From Limisphaera sp. (GTDB lineage: Bacteria > Verrucomicrobiota > Verrucomicrobiia > Limisphaerales > Limisphaeraceae): DNA of 64,000 nt. Both the position numbers and the translations under genes were made by a program. Shown one piece after another: positions 7,038 to 16,747 of this stretch (the first letter of the stretch is position 1; each line of letters starts with the position of its first letter). The stretch lies in the NCBI GenBank assembly GCA_025057755.1, contig JANWVC010000008.1, forward strand, positions 186,001 to 250,000, in the 5' to 3' direction. The notes beneath the pieces are model-generated. The model was not told the origin of the DNA. It saw only the letters and a program-made list of their open reading frames with translations, and did not search any database.

Positions 7038-10000
7038 TTAGAAGTGCCCTTGCTCAGTGCGGGTGATCTCTTCAAAGGAAGGCGCTTCCCAGATATGAAG
7101 CTCACCACGCATGTTGCAAGCCGCCAGTACATTGCCGTCCGGGGAGAAGGCGGTGCTGACAAAAATGGATCCTGAACCTGCCAGCGTCAGTAACTCTTGT
7201 AAACTTTCGGCGTCCCAGAGTTTCACAGCTTCGTTGCCGTTACTGCCGATGACCACCCGTCGGCCATCGGGAGAGAAGGCTACAGAATGGGCTCCTTGCA
7301 GGAAACCATGAAACACTGCGGAGTGCACGCGTTCGCGCCGGTCCCATAGCACACCTGAGCCTTGCAGGCTGACCATGGCCAGCCATCGCGCATCGGGGGA
7401 AACGGTTAATGCGGTGATCTCCGGAAGTGGTGTTGGAATCATCTCTTCTGTGCCCGTGTCCACGTTGCGCATGCAAACGCTGTTTTCTGCTTCCATTGTG
7501 ACCAACCAGATCCCGTCGGTGAAGACAGGGAACTGACCCAGGCGAGATAGACGCGCGCCTTGCCAGGCCGAAGAGGCCTCAAGGGTGTTGCAGTCCCATG
7601 TACGATAAATACCTTCGCGCGGTTCATACGTGATCAGTTGGTTACCGCCTGCTACAAAGCCCACTGGCCATTGAGAACCGCTTTCAGTGCCCATGGTCCG
7701 ACTTGTTTTGTCACGGAGAGACCAGATCTGAAGGGACCCTTGTGCGCCGAGAAGGGCCAGCCATCGCGCGTCCGGCGAGAAGCAGGCCCGTAGGGGCCGA
7801 TTGACCCCGGTATCCAGCACCAATTCGTTTGCCTGAAACCTTGGGCCGAACCACCGCGTCACACGTCCTTTTTCGTCCAAAGTCAGGATGGCAGATCCGT
7901 TCGTCGTGAAGGACCAGCTCTGGACCTTGACCGGTAACACATGATGGGTTGACGGCGACCGCCCGACAGCAGTGTCCCAGACGCATACCTCGCCATCCTT
8001 GGCGCCGCTGATCAACGTCGTTTGATCCGGTACCAGGACTAGACTCCATACCTCCAAACGATGTCCCCGCAGCATGCTCGAGGGCTGGATCACGGGGATG
8101 TGGGCCGAATGGTCCTCAGGCATCAGACCTACCGAAGGTGAGTCCGATGTCCCAGCACTCCGAGCAGCGACCCCTGCTGATAATGAGGTTAGGTCCCATA
8201 GATGAATAGTTTGATCAGCGCTCGCAGAAGCCAGCTTGCGTCCATGTGGCCAGAATCGTAGGGCCCGAACGTACGTGCGGTGTCCTTCCAGTCGACCCAC
8301 ACTCCGACCGGTTTGCGCCTCCCACAACCTCACTTCAGATTCTACGAATCCTCCTGCCGTTGCCAACCATCGGCCGTCAGGGGTCAATGCGAGGGCTGTG
8401 ACATGTTCCTCGGCCACCGGGTTCGACCACAGTTCTCGGCCCGCGCGCAAGTCCAGCACGCGCACATAGCCGCCTTTCAACGCTTGGGCGGCCAAAGACA
8501 GGTCCGGTGTGACAACAGTTCGGCTGCCCAACACATTCCGGCCACTGTTTTCAGGGTAGGGAAACTCTATTCGCAGCATGGGCGTCAAATTCTGAACGGA
8601 CCAGATTACAAATTCTGTATCGTTCACTCCCGTGAGCAAACGGAGGCCGTCCTCGGCAAAGGCAAGACATGACACAGATCCTCCGACAGAGATGGAACCG
8701 ATTTCAATGCGGCTCTCATAGTTCCAGATCCGGATCCGCATGCCGGCCTTCATGGGAGGGAACGTGTCGCTGTTCTCTCGCGTGACGAAAGCGATGACCG
8801 GACCCGTGGGGGAAAATGCAAAGGGTCCGCCTCCTGCAGGAGGAGCCAACCGAATAAACTCGCGTCGGGCACGCAAATCCCAGAGTGAAAACTCACCATC
8901 GGCCTGGCCAATGGCAAGGATTCGGCCATCGTAGGAAATCTCGAGCTGATTCACGCTCCGAGGAAGCCGACACAGCGTAAACAACGCGTCACTCTGGCAT
9001 AGCTGCCAAAGGTATCGCCATTCCCAACCCCGCAAATCGCGGACCGGATTGGCCGCCCCGGAACGACCTTGTGGCCGGTGCCGATCCAAAAGCTGACGTG
9101 CGCGTCCCAAGTTGTGGGCCGCTAGGGCCTGCTGCGCCAAGTTCATATCAGCGGCATAAGCCTGCAGACGCGCTGCATGAGCGCTCGTTTCGGCCTCTTT
9201 CCACGCCTGCTCAGCTTCCAGGCGCAGCCATGCCTGTTCCTGTTCCGCGCGCAGCACCCGTTCGTAGGCCCCACTTTTCTCGCGGTACTGCCAGATTGCC
9301 AGGCCTAAGCCGACCAGCATGGCGAACGCCGCCGCAGCCGCTGCCCCCGAGACCAGACGATGTCGCCGTATCAGCTTGGCCACTCGATAGGCCACACTGG
9401 GGGGACGCGCCTGAACTGGCTCATGGTCGAGGTGCCGCCGGATGTCCCGCGCCAGATCGTACGCAGTGGGGTAACGACGAGCCCGGTCCTTGTCCAAGGC
9501 CTTCAGGGCGATCCAGTCCAGATCACCTCGTAAGAGATTGAGAAGTCGGGACGGCTCCGTCCGCCTGTGGCGCGCGATGCAGGTCTGATTATCGGGCGGC
9601 AGAGCTCGAAACCGCTTCGACGGGGCGGCAGGCTCCTGCTCGCGCAATAGGCAACGCAGTTGATCGAAACCTGCAATGCGCAGTTGCTTCTCGTCGAAAG
9701 GTGTCCGGCTAATCAGCAGCTCGTATAACAAAACCCCGAGGCTGTAGATGTCTGCACGTGTATCGATGTCAGCGTTGCCCATGTCCGCTTGTTCAGGGCT
9801 CATGTAGACCGGTGTGCCCAACACAGTTCGCACCTCTGTCACCAGCGTTTTGTCCGTCAGCGGATGATCCAGGGCCTTGGCAATCCCGAAATCTATGACT
9901 TTCACCCGAGGCATGCCGTCTTGGACAACGACCAGCACGTTGGACGGCTTGATATCTCGATGGATAATTCCCTTTTGATGCGCGTGTTGGATGGCCTCGC

Positions 10001-10574
10001 ATACCTGGATGAAGAGCTCCAACCGCTCACGAAGGGGGAGCCGGTGCTCGTCGCAATAATCGGTGATTCGCGAGCCCGGCACCAATTCCATAACGAAATA
10101 TGGTCGGCCCGTAGAGGTTGTCCCGGCATCGAACACACGAGCAATGTTCGGATGCTCCATGAGCGCCAGTGCCTGACGTTCAGACTCGAATCGCGCCAGC
10201 ACCGCCTTGGAGTCCATCCCCGGCTTGAGCAACTTCAACGCTACACGTCGGCGAACGGGGCGCTCCTGTTCGGCCATAAACACGATTCCCACGCCTCCCT
10301 CGCCGATTCTCTGTAACAACTTGTAAGGCCCAATCCGGTCACCGGGCTGATCCACCATAGGCGCCGAAGCCTCGCGCTGCAGTGGTAGGCCCAACTGGGC
10401 CACACATTCCATTGCTGGCGTTTCCAGAAAACCGTCCGCTCGGTGATGCCGCAACAAAGCCTCAACCGACGCCCGGAGGACCGGGTCATGTCCACAAGCT
10501 GCTGCCAGAAAGGTGGCTCGCGCCTCCGGCGTAGGTTGGTCCAGTGCTTCCAGAAAGATTTCCCGTTCGGTCAT
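7038..10574 (-). CDS. Ser/Thr protein kinase with C-terminal WD40 repeats
   Basis: Large membrane signalling protein of 1178 residues. The kinase domain (about residues 70-380) shows IGEGGVGIVF as the Gly loop, VALKLLKPG with the ATP lysine, IIHRDIKPSNVL as catalytic loop and KVIDFGIAKAL as the DFG motif, so it should be active. One transmembrane segment follows near residue 420 (SGAAAAAAFAMLVGLGLAIW), then a coiled-coil-like stretch rich in Glu/Ala, then many WD40 blades, for example ASASADQTIHLWDL and ISGAKDGEVCVWDT, up to the C-terminus. It is read convergently with the ECF sigma factor gene, a likely functional partner. GTG at 10583 is an alternative start. Confidence 0.92.
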   Translation of the reverse strand: MTEREIFLEALDQPTPEARATFLAAACGHDPVLRASVEALLRHHRADGFLETPAMECVAQLGLPLQREASAPMVDQPGDRIGPYKLLQRIGEGGVGIVFMAEQERPVRRRVALKLLKPGMDSKAVLARFESERQALALMEHPNIARVFDAGTTSTGRPYFVMELVPGSRITDYCDEHRLPLRERLELFIQVCEAIQHAHQKGIIHRDIKPSNVLVVVQDGMPRVKVIDFGIAKALDHPLTDKTLVTEVRTVLGTPVYMSPEQADMGNADIDTRADIYSLGVLLYELLISRTPFDEKQLRIAGFDQLRCLLREQEPAAPSKRFRALPPDNQTCIARHRRTEPSRLLNLLRGDLDWIALKALDKDRARRYPTAYDLARDIRRHLDHEPVQARPPSVAYRVAKLIRRHRLVSGAAAAAAFAMLVGLGLAIWQYREKSGAYERVLRAEQEQAWLRLEAEQAWKEAETSAHAARLQAYAADMNLAQQALAAHNLGRARQLLDRHRPQGRSGAANPVRDLRGWEWRYLWQLCQSDALFTLCRLPRSVNQLEISYDGRILAIGQADGEFSLWDLRARREFIRLAPPAGGGPFAFSPTGPVIAFVTRENSDTFPPMKAGMRIRIWNYESRIEIGSISVGGSVSCLAFAEDGLRLLTGVNDTEFVIWSVQNLTPMLRIEFPYPENSGRNVLGSRTVVTPDLSLAAQALKGGYVRVLDLRAGRELWSNPVAEEHVTALALTPDGRWLATAGGFVESEVRLWEAQTGRSVGRLEGHRTYVRALRFWPHGRKLASASADQTIHLWDLTSLSAGVAARSAGTSDSPSVGLMPEDHSAHIPVIQPSSMLRGHRLEVWSLVLVPDQTTLISGAKDGEVCVWDTAVGRSPSTHHVLPVKVQSWSFTTNGSAILTLDEKGRVTRWFGPRFQANELVLDTGVNRPLRACFSPDARWLALLGAQGSLQIWSLRDKTSRTMGTESGSQWPVGFVAGGNQLITYEPREGIYRTWDCNTLEASSAWQGARLSRLGQFPVFTDGIWLVTMEAENSVCMRNVDTGTEEMIPTPLPEITALTVSPDARWLAMVSLQGSGVLWDRRERVHSAVFHGFLQGAHSVAFSPDGRRVVIGSNGNEAVKLWDAESLQELLTLAGSGSIFVSTAFSPDGNVLAACNMRGELHIWEAPSFEEITRTEQGHF

Positions 10575-10777
10575 GGGATCCACCCACTCTTGCCGTAAGA
10601 ATCATGCGCCAATTCTGACAACCTTCCGCCAACTTGACAGCATAGCCTGTTGGAGCCGGTGCGTCCACGATGCGGTGCAAGGGCCGAAAATGATGAGCTT
10701 GGGCAATCTAACTCTTCATGCGACGGCTTGAAAGAACTTTCGAACTTTGGCCCACTTGCCTTAGGCTTTCCTTTGGG

Positions 10778-11419
10778 ATGAATAACGTGCCGGCAATCAA
10801 ATTGTTGCCTAGATCCGGCTCTGTGCCCCGGATCTGGCGTCGCGAAGTGGCGCAAATTTTGATTCCAAAAGATGCCCTGGCCCGACGGGTTCGGGCCCTT
10901 GCCCGACAAATCCAGAGGGATTATCAAGACCGTGATTTGGTGATGGTTGCAGTGATGAGTGGCACCTTGGTGTTCTTAGCCGATCTGATCCGGCATGTGA
11001 CCTTACCACTGCGCTTGGATTTCATCGGAGTCTCCAGTTACAAGACGCGCACCCGGCCCGGTCCATTGGTTTTCACCAAGGAATTGGGCTTGGATGTCCG
11101 CGGTCGGGATGTGTTGATCGTGGATGACATTCTCGATACGGGGCAAACCCTGGCTCGGGTCTTGCAGAGATTGCAACGGTTGGGACCGCGTAGTCTGCGA
11201 ACGTGTGTGCTGCTCGAAAAAAAGGCGCGACGCGTGGAATCGGTTCAAGCGGATTACGTCGGCTTTGAGATACCGGACGTCTTCGTAGTGGGTTATGGGC
11301 TGGACTACGCGGAGCGATACCGGCACTTACCCTTCGTTGGTGTGTTGCGAGAAGCACTGCTTCGAAGCGGCGCAGCTGCAGCGTCGCCCAGGCCCGTCCA
11401 GCCGCGCAAAACAGGTTGA
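10778..11419 (+). CDS. hpt: Hypoxanthine (purine) phosphoribosyltransferase
   Basis: Purine salvage enzyme that transfers phosphoribose from PRPP to hypoxanthine or guanine. The PRPP-binding motif VLIVDDILDTGQTL is near residue 115, preceded by the PPi-loop stretch VMSGTLVFLADLIRHV and the flexible SSYKTRTR segment, which reads like the family SSYxxxTxS loop. The C-terminal base-binding strand reads DVFVVGYGLDYAERYRHLP. Length is 213 residues with about 25 extra residues at each end relative to the usual 180. The ATG at 10778 is the nearest to the conserved core; the open frame extends 20 codons further upstream. Confidence 0.9.
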   Translation: MNNVPAIKLLPRSGSVPRIWRREVAQILIPKDALARRVRALARQIQRDYQDRDLVMVAVMSGTLVFLADLIRHVTLPLRLDFIGVSSYKTRTRPGPLVFTKELGLDVRGRDVLIVDDILDTGQTLARVLQRLQRLGPRSLRTCVLLEKKARRVESVQADYVGFEIPDVFVVGYGLDYAERYRHLPFVGVLREALLRSGAAAASPRPVQPRKTG

Positions 11420-11558
11420 GGCGCCGCCTTGGGCCTTTGCGCATGCCGCACAGAGAAGCTTAGTTGAGTATTATTGGAGAGGCTCGCTGTGTCGTTTCCA
11501 GCCAGGCAGTTATTGCAGCACTGTTTCTGCCTCGCAACGAGAGCAGCACACGTCAGTC

Positions 11559-12872
11559 ATGGTCACGGTTGAGCTGGTCCACACAGGGACGGAGTTGTTG
11601 ACTGGCGCGCGTGAAAACAAACATGCACGTTGGTTGAGCCAACGTCTCAGGCATCTGGGATATACTGTTGTGCGCCATGCAACGGTGCCGGACTCTGCCG
11701 AGGCGATCCAAACGGCGGTGGCAGAGGCTTTGGCCCGAGCAGACCTTGTGATGGTCACAGGTGGACTCGGGGCGACTTCCGACGACCGGACGCGGGAGGC
11801 ACTTGCGTCTTTGACCGGGTGCTCCTTGCGTGAAGATCCGGACCTTTTGCGTGAATTAGAAGCGTTTTATGCAATTCGGGGACGGACGCTTCCTCCGCGC
11901 GCCCGCGTGCAGGCGCTTGTCCCCACAGGCGCAATCATCCTCCCGAACCGGTGGGGAACAGCCCCCGGCCTCGCGTGGAAAGTAGATTATCGGCCACTCG
12001 GCTCCATTCCTTGTGGGAGCGCTTCACCAGGCGACCAGCCGACGCAAACCCGTTGGTTGGTGCTGCTGCCCGGCCCCACACGGGAGTTGCGCCCGTTATT
12101 CGAGGAACATGTGGTTCCATTGTTGCAGAGGGAGCTACCCGTGATGGAGGAATGGATTGACATCACCTTGCGAACGGTCGGCTTACCGGAGTCTGTGGTA
12201 GAGGAACGGGTCCTTAAGGTGTTGGGTCCTCTGGAGGGCTCTGCCACGGAGGTCGCTTTCCTCGCCCAGCCGGGACAAGTAGATGTATGCGTCCGGGTTC
12301 GGGGCCCGGCTCCCCAAAATCGGCTGGACTGGTTGGAAAATGCAATCGCGAAAGAGTTGGGCCCTGCCGTGTTTGGGCGGGGAGATGTCTCCCTAGAAGC
12401 AGTTGTCTTGGAGTTGCTTCGCAGTCGGGGCGAAAGCCTCGCAGTGGCCGAGTCATGCACGGGGGGTCATTTGGCGAATCGTTTAACCAACGTGCCCGGG
12501 GCCTCGGCGGCGTTCCTGGCGGGCTGGGTCACCTACAGTGATGCGGCCAAGATCGCGTGTCTGGGGGTGGATCCCATGACCTTGAAGTGCAACGGAGCGG
12601 TGAGCGAGCCCGTCGCGGGCCAAATGGCCGAAGGAGCAAGGCAGCGTGCAGGCAGCACTCATGGCCTGGCCATCACTGGGATTGCCGGTCCGACCGGAGG
12701 AACGCTGGAAAAGCCTGTGGGGACAGTTTACATCGCCCATGCCGGACCTGCCGGTGTTCAGGTCGTCCGGCGCTTCAACCCGGTGGACAGGCTCACATTC
12801 AAAGAGTTAACATCAACGCAAGCTCTGGACTTGTTGCGTTATGCTTTAACCTTGCCTCGCCAAACAGCGTGA
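11559..12872 (+). CDS. cinA: CinA family protein (nicotinamide-nucleotide amidase)
   Basis: Two-domain protein of 437 residues. The N-terminal molybdopterin-binding-like domain (about 1-170) opens with ELVHTGTELLTG and has the VMVTGGLGATSDDRTR motif, which in the family carries ADP-ribose or ADP-ribose-like pyrophosphatase activity. The C-terminal domain (about 285-437) is the NMN deamidase domain with the nucleophile region VAESCTGGHLANRLT and GIAGPTGGT. Together they recycle pyridine nucleotides, and older literature names the protein competence/damage inducible. The frame is open well upstream, but the ATG at 11559 matches the conserved N-terminus. It lies 139 bases after hpt and on the same strand. 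Confidence 0.92.
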   Translation: MVTVELVHTGTELLTGARENKHARWLSQRLRHLGYTVVRHATVPDSAEAIQTAVAEALARADLVMVTGGLGATSDDRTREALASLTGCSLREDPDLLRELEAFYAIRGRTLPPRARVQALVPTGAIILPNRWGTAPGLAWKVDYRPLGSIPCGSASPGDQPTQTRWLVLLPGPTRELRPLFEEHVVPLLQRELPVMEEWIDITLRTVGLPESVVEERVLKVLGPLEGSATEVAFLAQPGQVDVCVRVRGPAPQNRLDWLENAIAKELGPAVFGRGDVSLEAVVLELLRSRGESLAVAESCTGGHLANRLTNVPGASAAFLAGWVTYSDAAKIACLGVDPMTLKCNGAVSEPVAGQMAEGARQRAGSTHGLAITGIAGPTGGTLEKPVGTVYIAHAGPAGVQVVRRFNPVDRLTFKELTSTQALDLLRYALTLPRQTA

Positions 12873-13045
12873 TGCGCCTTCATTTATCTGGTTCCAGCGG
12901 GTGTCTGGTGCGGCGCGGGTGGAAACGGGCTGGGTCTTTCCAGGATAATGACAACCATCGTTCTTGTTCCCCGGGCAGGCCAAGCTGTCGTGCTGTGCGC
13001 TGATAATGTACTTGTTGGAGCGCTCTCCCCGGAGAAAATTGAATC

Positions 13046-13083
13046 CCCGCGTTGAAACCAACGTCTTGCGGGTTCAACGCAGG
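13046..13083. terminator. Probable bidirectional hairpin between cinA and ferredoxin
   Basis: An 8-bp perfect stem, GCGTTGAA (13049-13056) with TTCAACGC (13073-13080), extended on both sides by C/G pairs. It lies between two convergent genes, where a shared terminator is expected. No clear U-tract on either side, so the call is tentative. Confidence 0.42.
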
Positions 13084-13127
13084 GATGGGTGGAAAAGCAA
13101 ATTAGCCGTCACGCAGTTGCAAGAAGA

Positions 13128-13364
13128 TCATTGATCGCCATCGTCGCCGATGGCTTCAACCGGGCATCCTTCCTTGGCGTCCTTGCATTGCGCTTCCTCC
13201 TCGGGCGTGGTGGGTTGTTTATACACATATGAGTAGCCACCCTCCTCGTTTCGTCGGAAATTGTTGGGTGCGGTTTCGCGACAAAGGTCGCAATCAATGC
13301 ACTGATTGTCCACGTAATATTTTCCCGGGACGTTTTCGGGATACTTGTTCGCTTTGTCTGCCAT
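13128..13364 (-). CDS. Single-cluster [4Fe-4S] ferredoxin
   Basis: Small acidic electron carrier of 78 residues. Three cysteines lie in CIDCDLC near residue 22, spaced C-x2-C-x2-C, and the fourth is in the KEGCPVEAIGD motif near the C-terminus, the arrangement of a monocluster bacterial ferredoxin. A central Tyr-rich loop and a C-x5-C near residue 60 are seen in related verrucomicrobial and deltaproteobacterial proteins. A good ribosome site, AAAGG, lies 9 bases before the ATG, and a well-formed promoter lies just upstream. It stands alone as a monocistronic unit; no obvious redox partner is adjacent. Confidence 0.92.
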   Translation of the reverse strand: MADKANKYPENVPGKYYVDNQCIDCDLCRETAPNNFRRNEEGGYSYVYKQPTTPEEEAQCKDAKEGCPVEAIGDDGDQ

Positions 13365-13394
13365 AGCGGTTCGCCTTTCTATCCGGATGGCAGA

Positions 13395-13423
13395 TGTATA
13401 GATTAAGCCCCGCTCGATGGCAA
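13395..13423 (-). promoter_or_regulatory. Sigma-70-type promoter of the ferredoxin gene
   Basis: On the minus strand TTGCCA (13423-13418) and TATACA (13400-13395) are separated by exactly 17 bases and lie about 30 bases ahead of the ferredoxin ATG, giving a leader of roughly 24 bases. Confidence 0.58.
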
Positions 13424-13541
13424 ATCTCTCCGCAACTCCACTGGTCGGGCGACGAAACAGCTACCAAATAGATTGACAGGAGCATGCTCCCCCGAATTCC
13501 CCATCGTTGCAGCGGTTGCGGTCAGCCTATATGGTAGGGTC

Positions 13542-14579
13542 ATGCGGTCTGCAGGCTTTCGGAGGTTGCTTGTGGGTTGCCTCATCTTGGCCCAACTGAA
13601 AGCGGTCGGCGCGGGATCGGACCGTACCTTGGACGTCATCGAACTGCGTGGGGGCAGCCGGGTGCAGGGAAGAATCCTGGCTGAGAAGCGAGACGCCTTG
13701 GTAGTGGACTTGGGTTACACGGTCCTAACCATTCCCAAGCGCGAGGTGACTGCGCGGCGGCGGCCAGCGGCCAGCCAGCCGACGCCGTCGGCGCAATCAG
13801 CAGGCCCTGCCCCGCTTCATACTGAAGACTCGGAAGCCAGAGGCGGGGACCTTCTAAATCTACCGTTGGCAAGGCCTTTTTATTACGAGGGATCCACAGA
13901 ACTTCCTGCCCGTAACGTCCGGGAGCTCGCTAGCGAAGTCGGCGAAGCCGTGGTGCAGGTCCGAACCCCCTCGAGCCTGGGTTCTGGCTTTATCATCAAT
14001 GAGGAGGGTTACCTGTTGACCAATTTCCATGTCATCGAAGGTGAAAGCCACATCCGCGTGGAGCTGTTTCGGCAACGGGCTGACCAGTGGGAACGGATTC
14101 CATGTCGCAATGTCCGCATCGTAGCCATTAATCGATTCTATGATCTGGCACTGCTTAAAGTGGAAGACTCAGCGGCGCAGCCGCTTCGGCCGGTCAAACT
14201 AGGCAGCTCGCAAGGTTTGACCGTAGGCGAACGTGTGTTTGCCGTGGGCAGCCCCTTGGGCTTGGAACGCACCGTCACCGAGGGGATCGTGAGCACCAAA
14301 ACACGCGAATTACAGGGTGTGCTGTACTTGCAAACCACGGCCCCAATCAACCCAGGCAATAGCGGGGGCCCTCTGTTTGACATGCGCGGCCTCGTCGTGG
14401 GGGTGACAAATATGAAGATCACGTTTGGGGAGGGACTGGGCTTCGCAATTCCGATCGAGCGTGTGAAAGAGTTCCTCCAAAATCGAGAGGCCTACGCCTA
14501 CGACGTAGCCAATCCGAACAGCCCATACCGGTATCTCCCGCCCCCCACGCGCAAACCCTTCAAAACCGATTCGCCTTGA
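13542..14579 (+). CDS. Exported trypsin-like serine protease (HtrA-like, no PDZ)
   Basis: Secreted S1C-type protease of 345 residues. Residues 1-24 form a signal peptide (basic start, hydrophobic core LLVGCLILAQLKAVGAG). A short beta-rich segment resembling an SH3-like start (ELRGGSRVQGRIL) is followed by a Pro/Ser-rich linker and the protease. The triad is visible: His in TNFHVIEG, Asp in FYDLALLKV, Ser in NPGNSGGPLFD. The chain ends soon after the protease fold, so the PDZ domains of DegP/DegS are absent. The ATG at 13542 is chosen because it starts the signal peptide and follows a GGTAGGG. It is divergent from the ferredoxin gene. Confidence 0.85.
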   Translation: MRSAGFRRLLVGCLILAQLKAVGAGSDRTLDVIELRGGSRVQGRILAEKRDALVVDLGYTVLTIPKREVTARRRPAASQPTPSAQSAGPAPLHTEDSEARGGDLLNLPLARPFYYEGSTELPARNVRELASEVGEAVVQVRTPSSLGSGFIINEEGYLLTNFHVIEGESHIRVELFRQRADQWERIPCRNVRIVAINRFYDLALLKVEDSAAQPLRPVKLGSSQGLTVGERVFAVGSPLGLERTVTEGIVSTKTRELQGVLYLQTTAPINPGNSGGPLFDMRGLVVGVTNMKITFGEGLGFAIPIERVKEFLQNREAYAYDVANPNSPYRYLPPPTRKPFKTDSP

Positions 14580-14746
14580 GACGGTGACTGCTCGCCCGAT
14601 GGTATGCGCACGTTCATCCAGAGTGCAGTGCTGTGGAGTTTGTTGAGCCGGAATCCTGGGCGCGTCGGGCAGAGCATGCCGCTTTTCACGCCTCGACCTC
14701 CCGGCGCCTCGAAGCCCGAAAACACTCGTTTTCCCGCCAGTTTTTT

Positions 14747-16687
14747 ATGAAGGGCCTTGGGCTGCGGTGGCTTTGGGGAAAACTCCTTATTACCACGGTA
14801 ACGAGCGGACCAGCTACGGCGGCTGCACGCCTGCCGCCACCGCCGGAATGGTTGCCCCCCCAGACTGTTGCCTGGGTCACCATCCCAAGCTGCCAGGTTT
14901 TCCGTCGCCAATGGCAGAGCTTGGCCGTAGCCCGACTCTGGAACGACCCGGCCTTCGAGCTTGCGCGGCGTCATTTCTTAAACGCTTGGTCCGAGCATGT
15001 ATTGAAACCGGCGGAGGAACACTGGGCAATTTCTTGGTCCGAATTGACGACCTGGCCGGAAGGCCAGTGGACCTGGGCGCTTGTGCGATTAGAGACGGAG
15101 CCTGGCGAACCGGCGGAAACTGTCGGTGCCGTGATGGTACTGGAACTGCATGAGCACGCTGACCGTGCCCTGGTGCAGCTAGAAAAACTCCAGCAGCGTT
15201 GGAATGCTGCCGGCAAGGAAACAAAATTCGAATGGGTGCGTGGCGTGCGATTCTTGATCTTGTCTATGCCCGGTGGGGGATGGCTGAAGATCTTGACCGC
15301 CGCTTTGCAAAGGCAAATTCCTGAGCATCACGCGTTAGAAGGTACAGTCGAGCCCAACTCCGCTACCGCGAAAGTGCCCTCATTCGAACTTGCCATCGCT
15401 GTGCATGAAGGCGCGATTTGGTTGACTGATTCCCTGCCTCTCATGGAACGAATCTTGGCCCGCTTGCAGGGCGCTCACGCGGCATGTCTGGAAAACAGCG
15501 GTCATGCGGATCCCCAAGCATGGGCCGGCTTGAACCAATCCGTGCTTTTTGGATGGCTCTGTCCGAGAGCTTGGGATTGGAAGCAAGATCCATTGCACAA
15601 AGATGCTCGGAAAACCGGCGAAGTGGCAGGGGCAGCCGTAAGAACTTTCCTCGATGCCTCCGGACTTCACGCGGTTCAGACCATAACCTTACGCATGGTC
15701 GCGGGCCCGGACGATTGGCAATGCGAAGTTCTCCTGCACATTCCGCAGGAGCAACGCACGCGCCTGTTGAAGTTCCTCGACTTTTTGCCCCTGGAAGCCG
15801 GACCGCCCGAGTGGCTTCCAGGTGATTTGCTTCGCTTTTATCGATTCCGGATCTCCGGCAGCCAACTGTGGTTTGCCCTCCAACAAACAGCCACCAAAGC
15901 GGGTCCGGCTTGGCAGCGGTTATGGACCTTTTTGACGGACACTATGGAACAGGCCGGGCGGCGCCGCGACCCGACGTTTCAATTGGCCCGCGATTTGATC
16001 CCACATCTGGGGGACGATTGGATGTATTGGCAGGTCACGCCCCGCGGCGCTGGATGGGATGCATTGGAACAAGCTCCCGGCCTGTTGCTGGTGGGATCTC
16101 CTAATCCTCCGGCTTTGGCCAGAGCTGCAGTCACCGTCTTGTCCGGCGCTGCCCCACGGCCCGATGCGTGCACGTCCCGTGAGTTCTTGGGGCGCACCAT
16201 TTATTCATTGCCACGCTTGTTTGGCCCGCCTCCAACGGCCCCGGAGCAAGGCTCGCCCTGGCTCCATGTTGTCGGGTCGGACCGGTATGTGGCCTTTGCC
16301 TCGGAACCTGCACTGTTGGAGAATTGGCTTCGGTCACTCGCCGTCGGAGGTGAGAATTCGACGAATCCCTCTCTTGGGGAAGGAGCGCGGGGCCAGATCG
16401 CTGCGGCCCGAGGTTGCTCGGGTTACGAGAATTACCCCGCCATACTTCACCACACCCTTTTAGCCCTTCAGTCCGACCCGGACCATCTGGGCCAGGCGAG
16501 CCTGCCAGGCCCGCTCGGTTTTGCGCTTCAACTGCATATGCCACCGGAGCGGTGGCGTCCTTGGCTTTCTCCAGAGCTCCTGCCGGGGTGGGAGGCATGG
16601 GCACCCTATTTGGCGGTTGGACTCTGGACCGGCTGCGCAGACTCCGATCAAATCCGTTGCCTCTTCAGACTCGTGCCGGTGCGTTGA
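14747..16687 (+). CDS. Large exported protein of unknown function
   Basis: A 646-residue protein that I do not recognise by name. The ATG at 14747 starts a plausible signal peptide (MKGLGLRWLWGKLLITTVTS and on to an Ala-rich cleavage region). The mature start PETVAW-like segment PPQTVAWVTIPSCQ and the spacing of later blocks (KVPSFELAIAVHEGAIWLTD, GDDWMYWQVTPRGAGWDAL) resemble the DUF3352-type periplasmic proteins seen in Planctomycetes and Verrucomicrobia, but the match is only by impression. It is Trp-rich and lacks further transmembrane segments. It follows the trypsin-like protease gene by 167 bases on the same strand and is convergent with prsR. Confidence 0.6.
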   Translation: MKGLGLRWLWGKLLITTVTSGPATAAARLPPPPEWLPPQTVAWVTIPSCQVFRRQWQSLAVARLWNDPAFELARRHFLNAWSEHVLKPAEEHWAISWSELTTWPEGQWTWALVRLETEPGEPAETVGAVMVLELHEHADRALVQLEKLQQRWNAAGKETKFEWVRGVRFLILSMPGGGWLKILTAALQRQIPEHHALEGTVEPNSATAKVPSFELAIAVHEGAIWLTDSLPLMERILARLQGAHAACLENSGHADPQAWAGLNQSVLFGWLCPRAWDWKQDPLHKDARKTGEVAGAAVRTFLDASGLHAVQTITLRMVAGPDDWQCEVLLHIPQEQRTRLLKFLDFLPLEAGPPEWLPGDLLRFYRFRISGSQLWFALQQTATKAGPAWQRLWTFLTDTMEQAGRRRDPTFQLARDLIPHLGDDWMYWQVTPRGAGWDALEQAPGLLLVGSPNPPALARAAVTVLSGAAPRPDACTSREFLGRTIYSLPRLFGPPPTAPEQGSPWLHVVGSDRYVAFASEPALLENWLRSLAVGGENSTNPSLGEGARGQIAAARGCSGYENYPAILHHTLLALQSDPDHLGQASLPGPLGFALQLHMPPERWRPWLSPELLPGWEAWAPYLAVGLWTGCADSDQIRCLFRLVPVR

Positions 16688-16747
16688 GGCATGGCGCCAA
16701 CTGACCCCGGTCGCCTTGTCTGAAAGGGCACAGTTCATGCAATTCCG

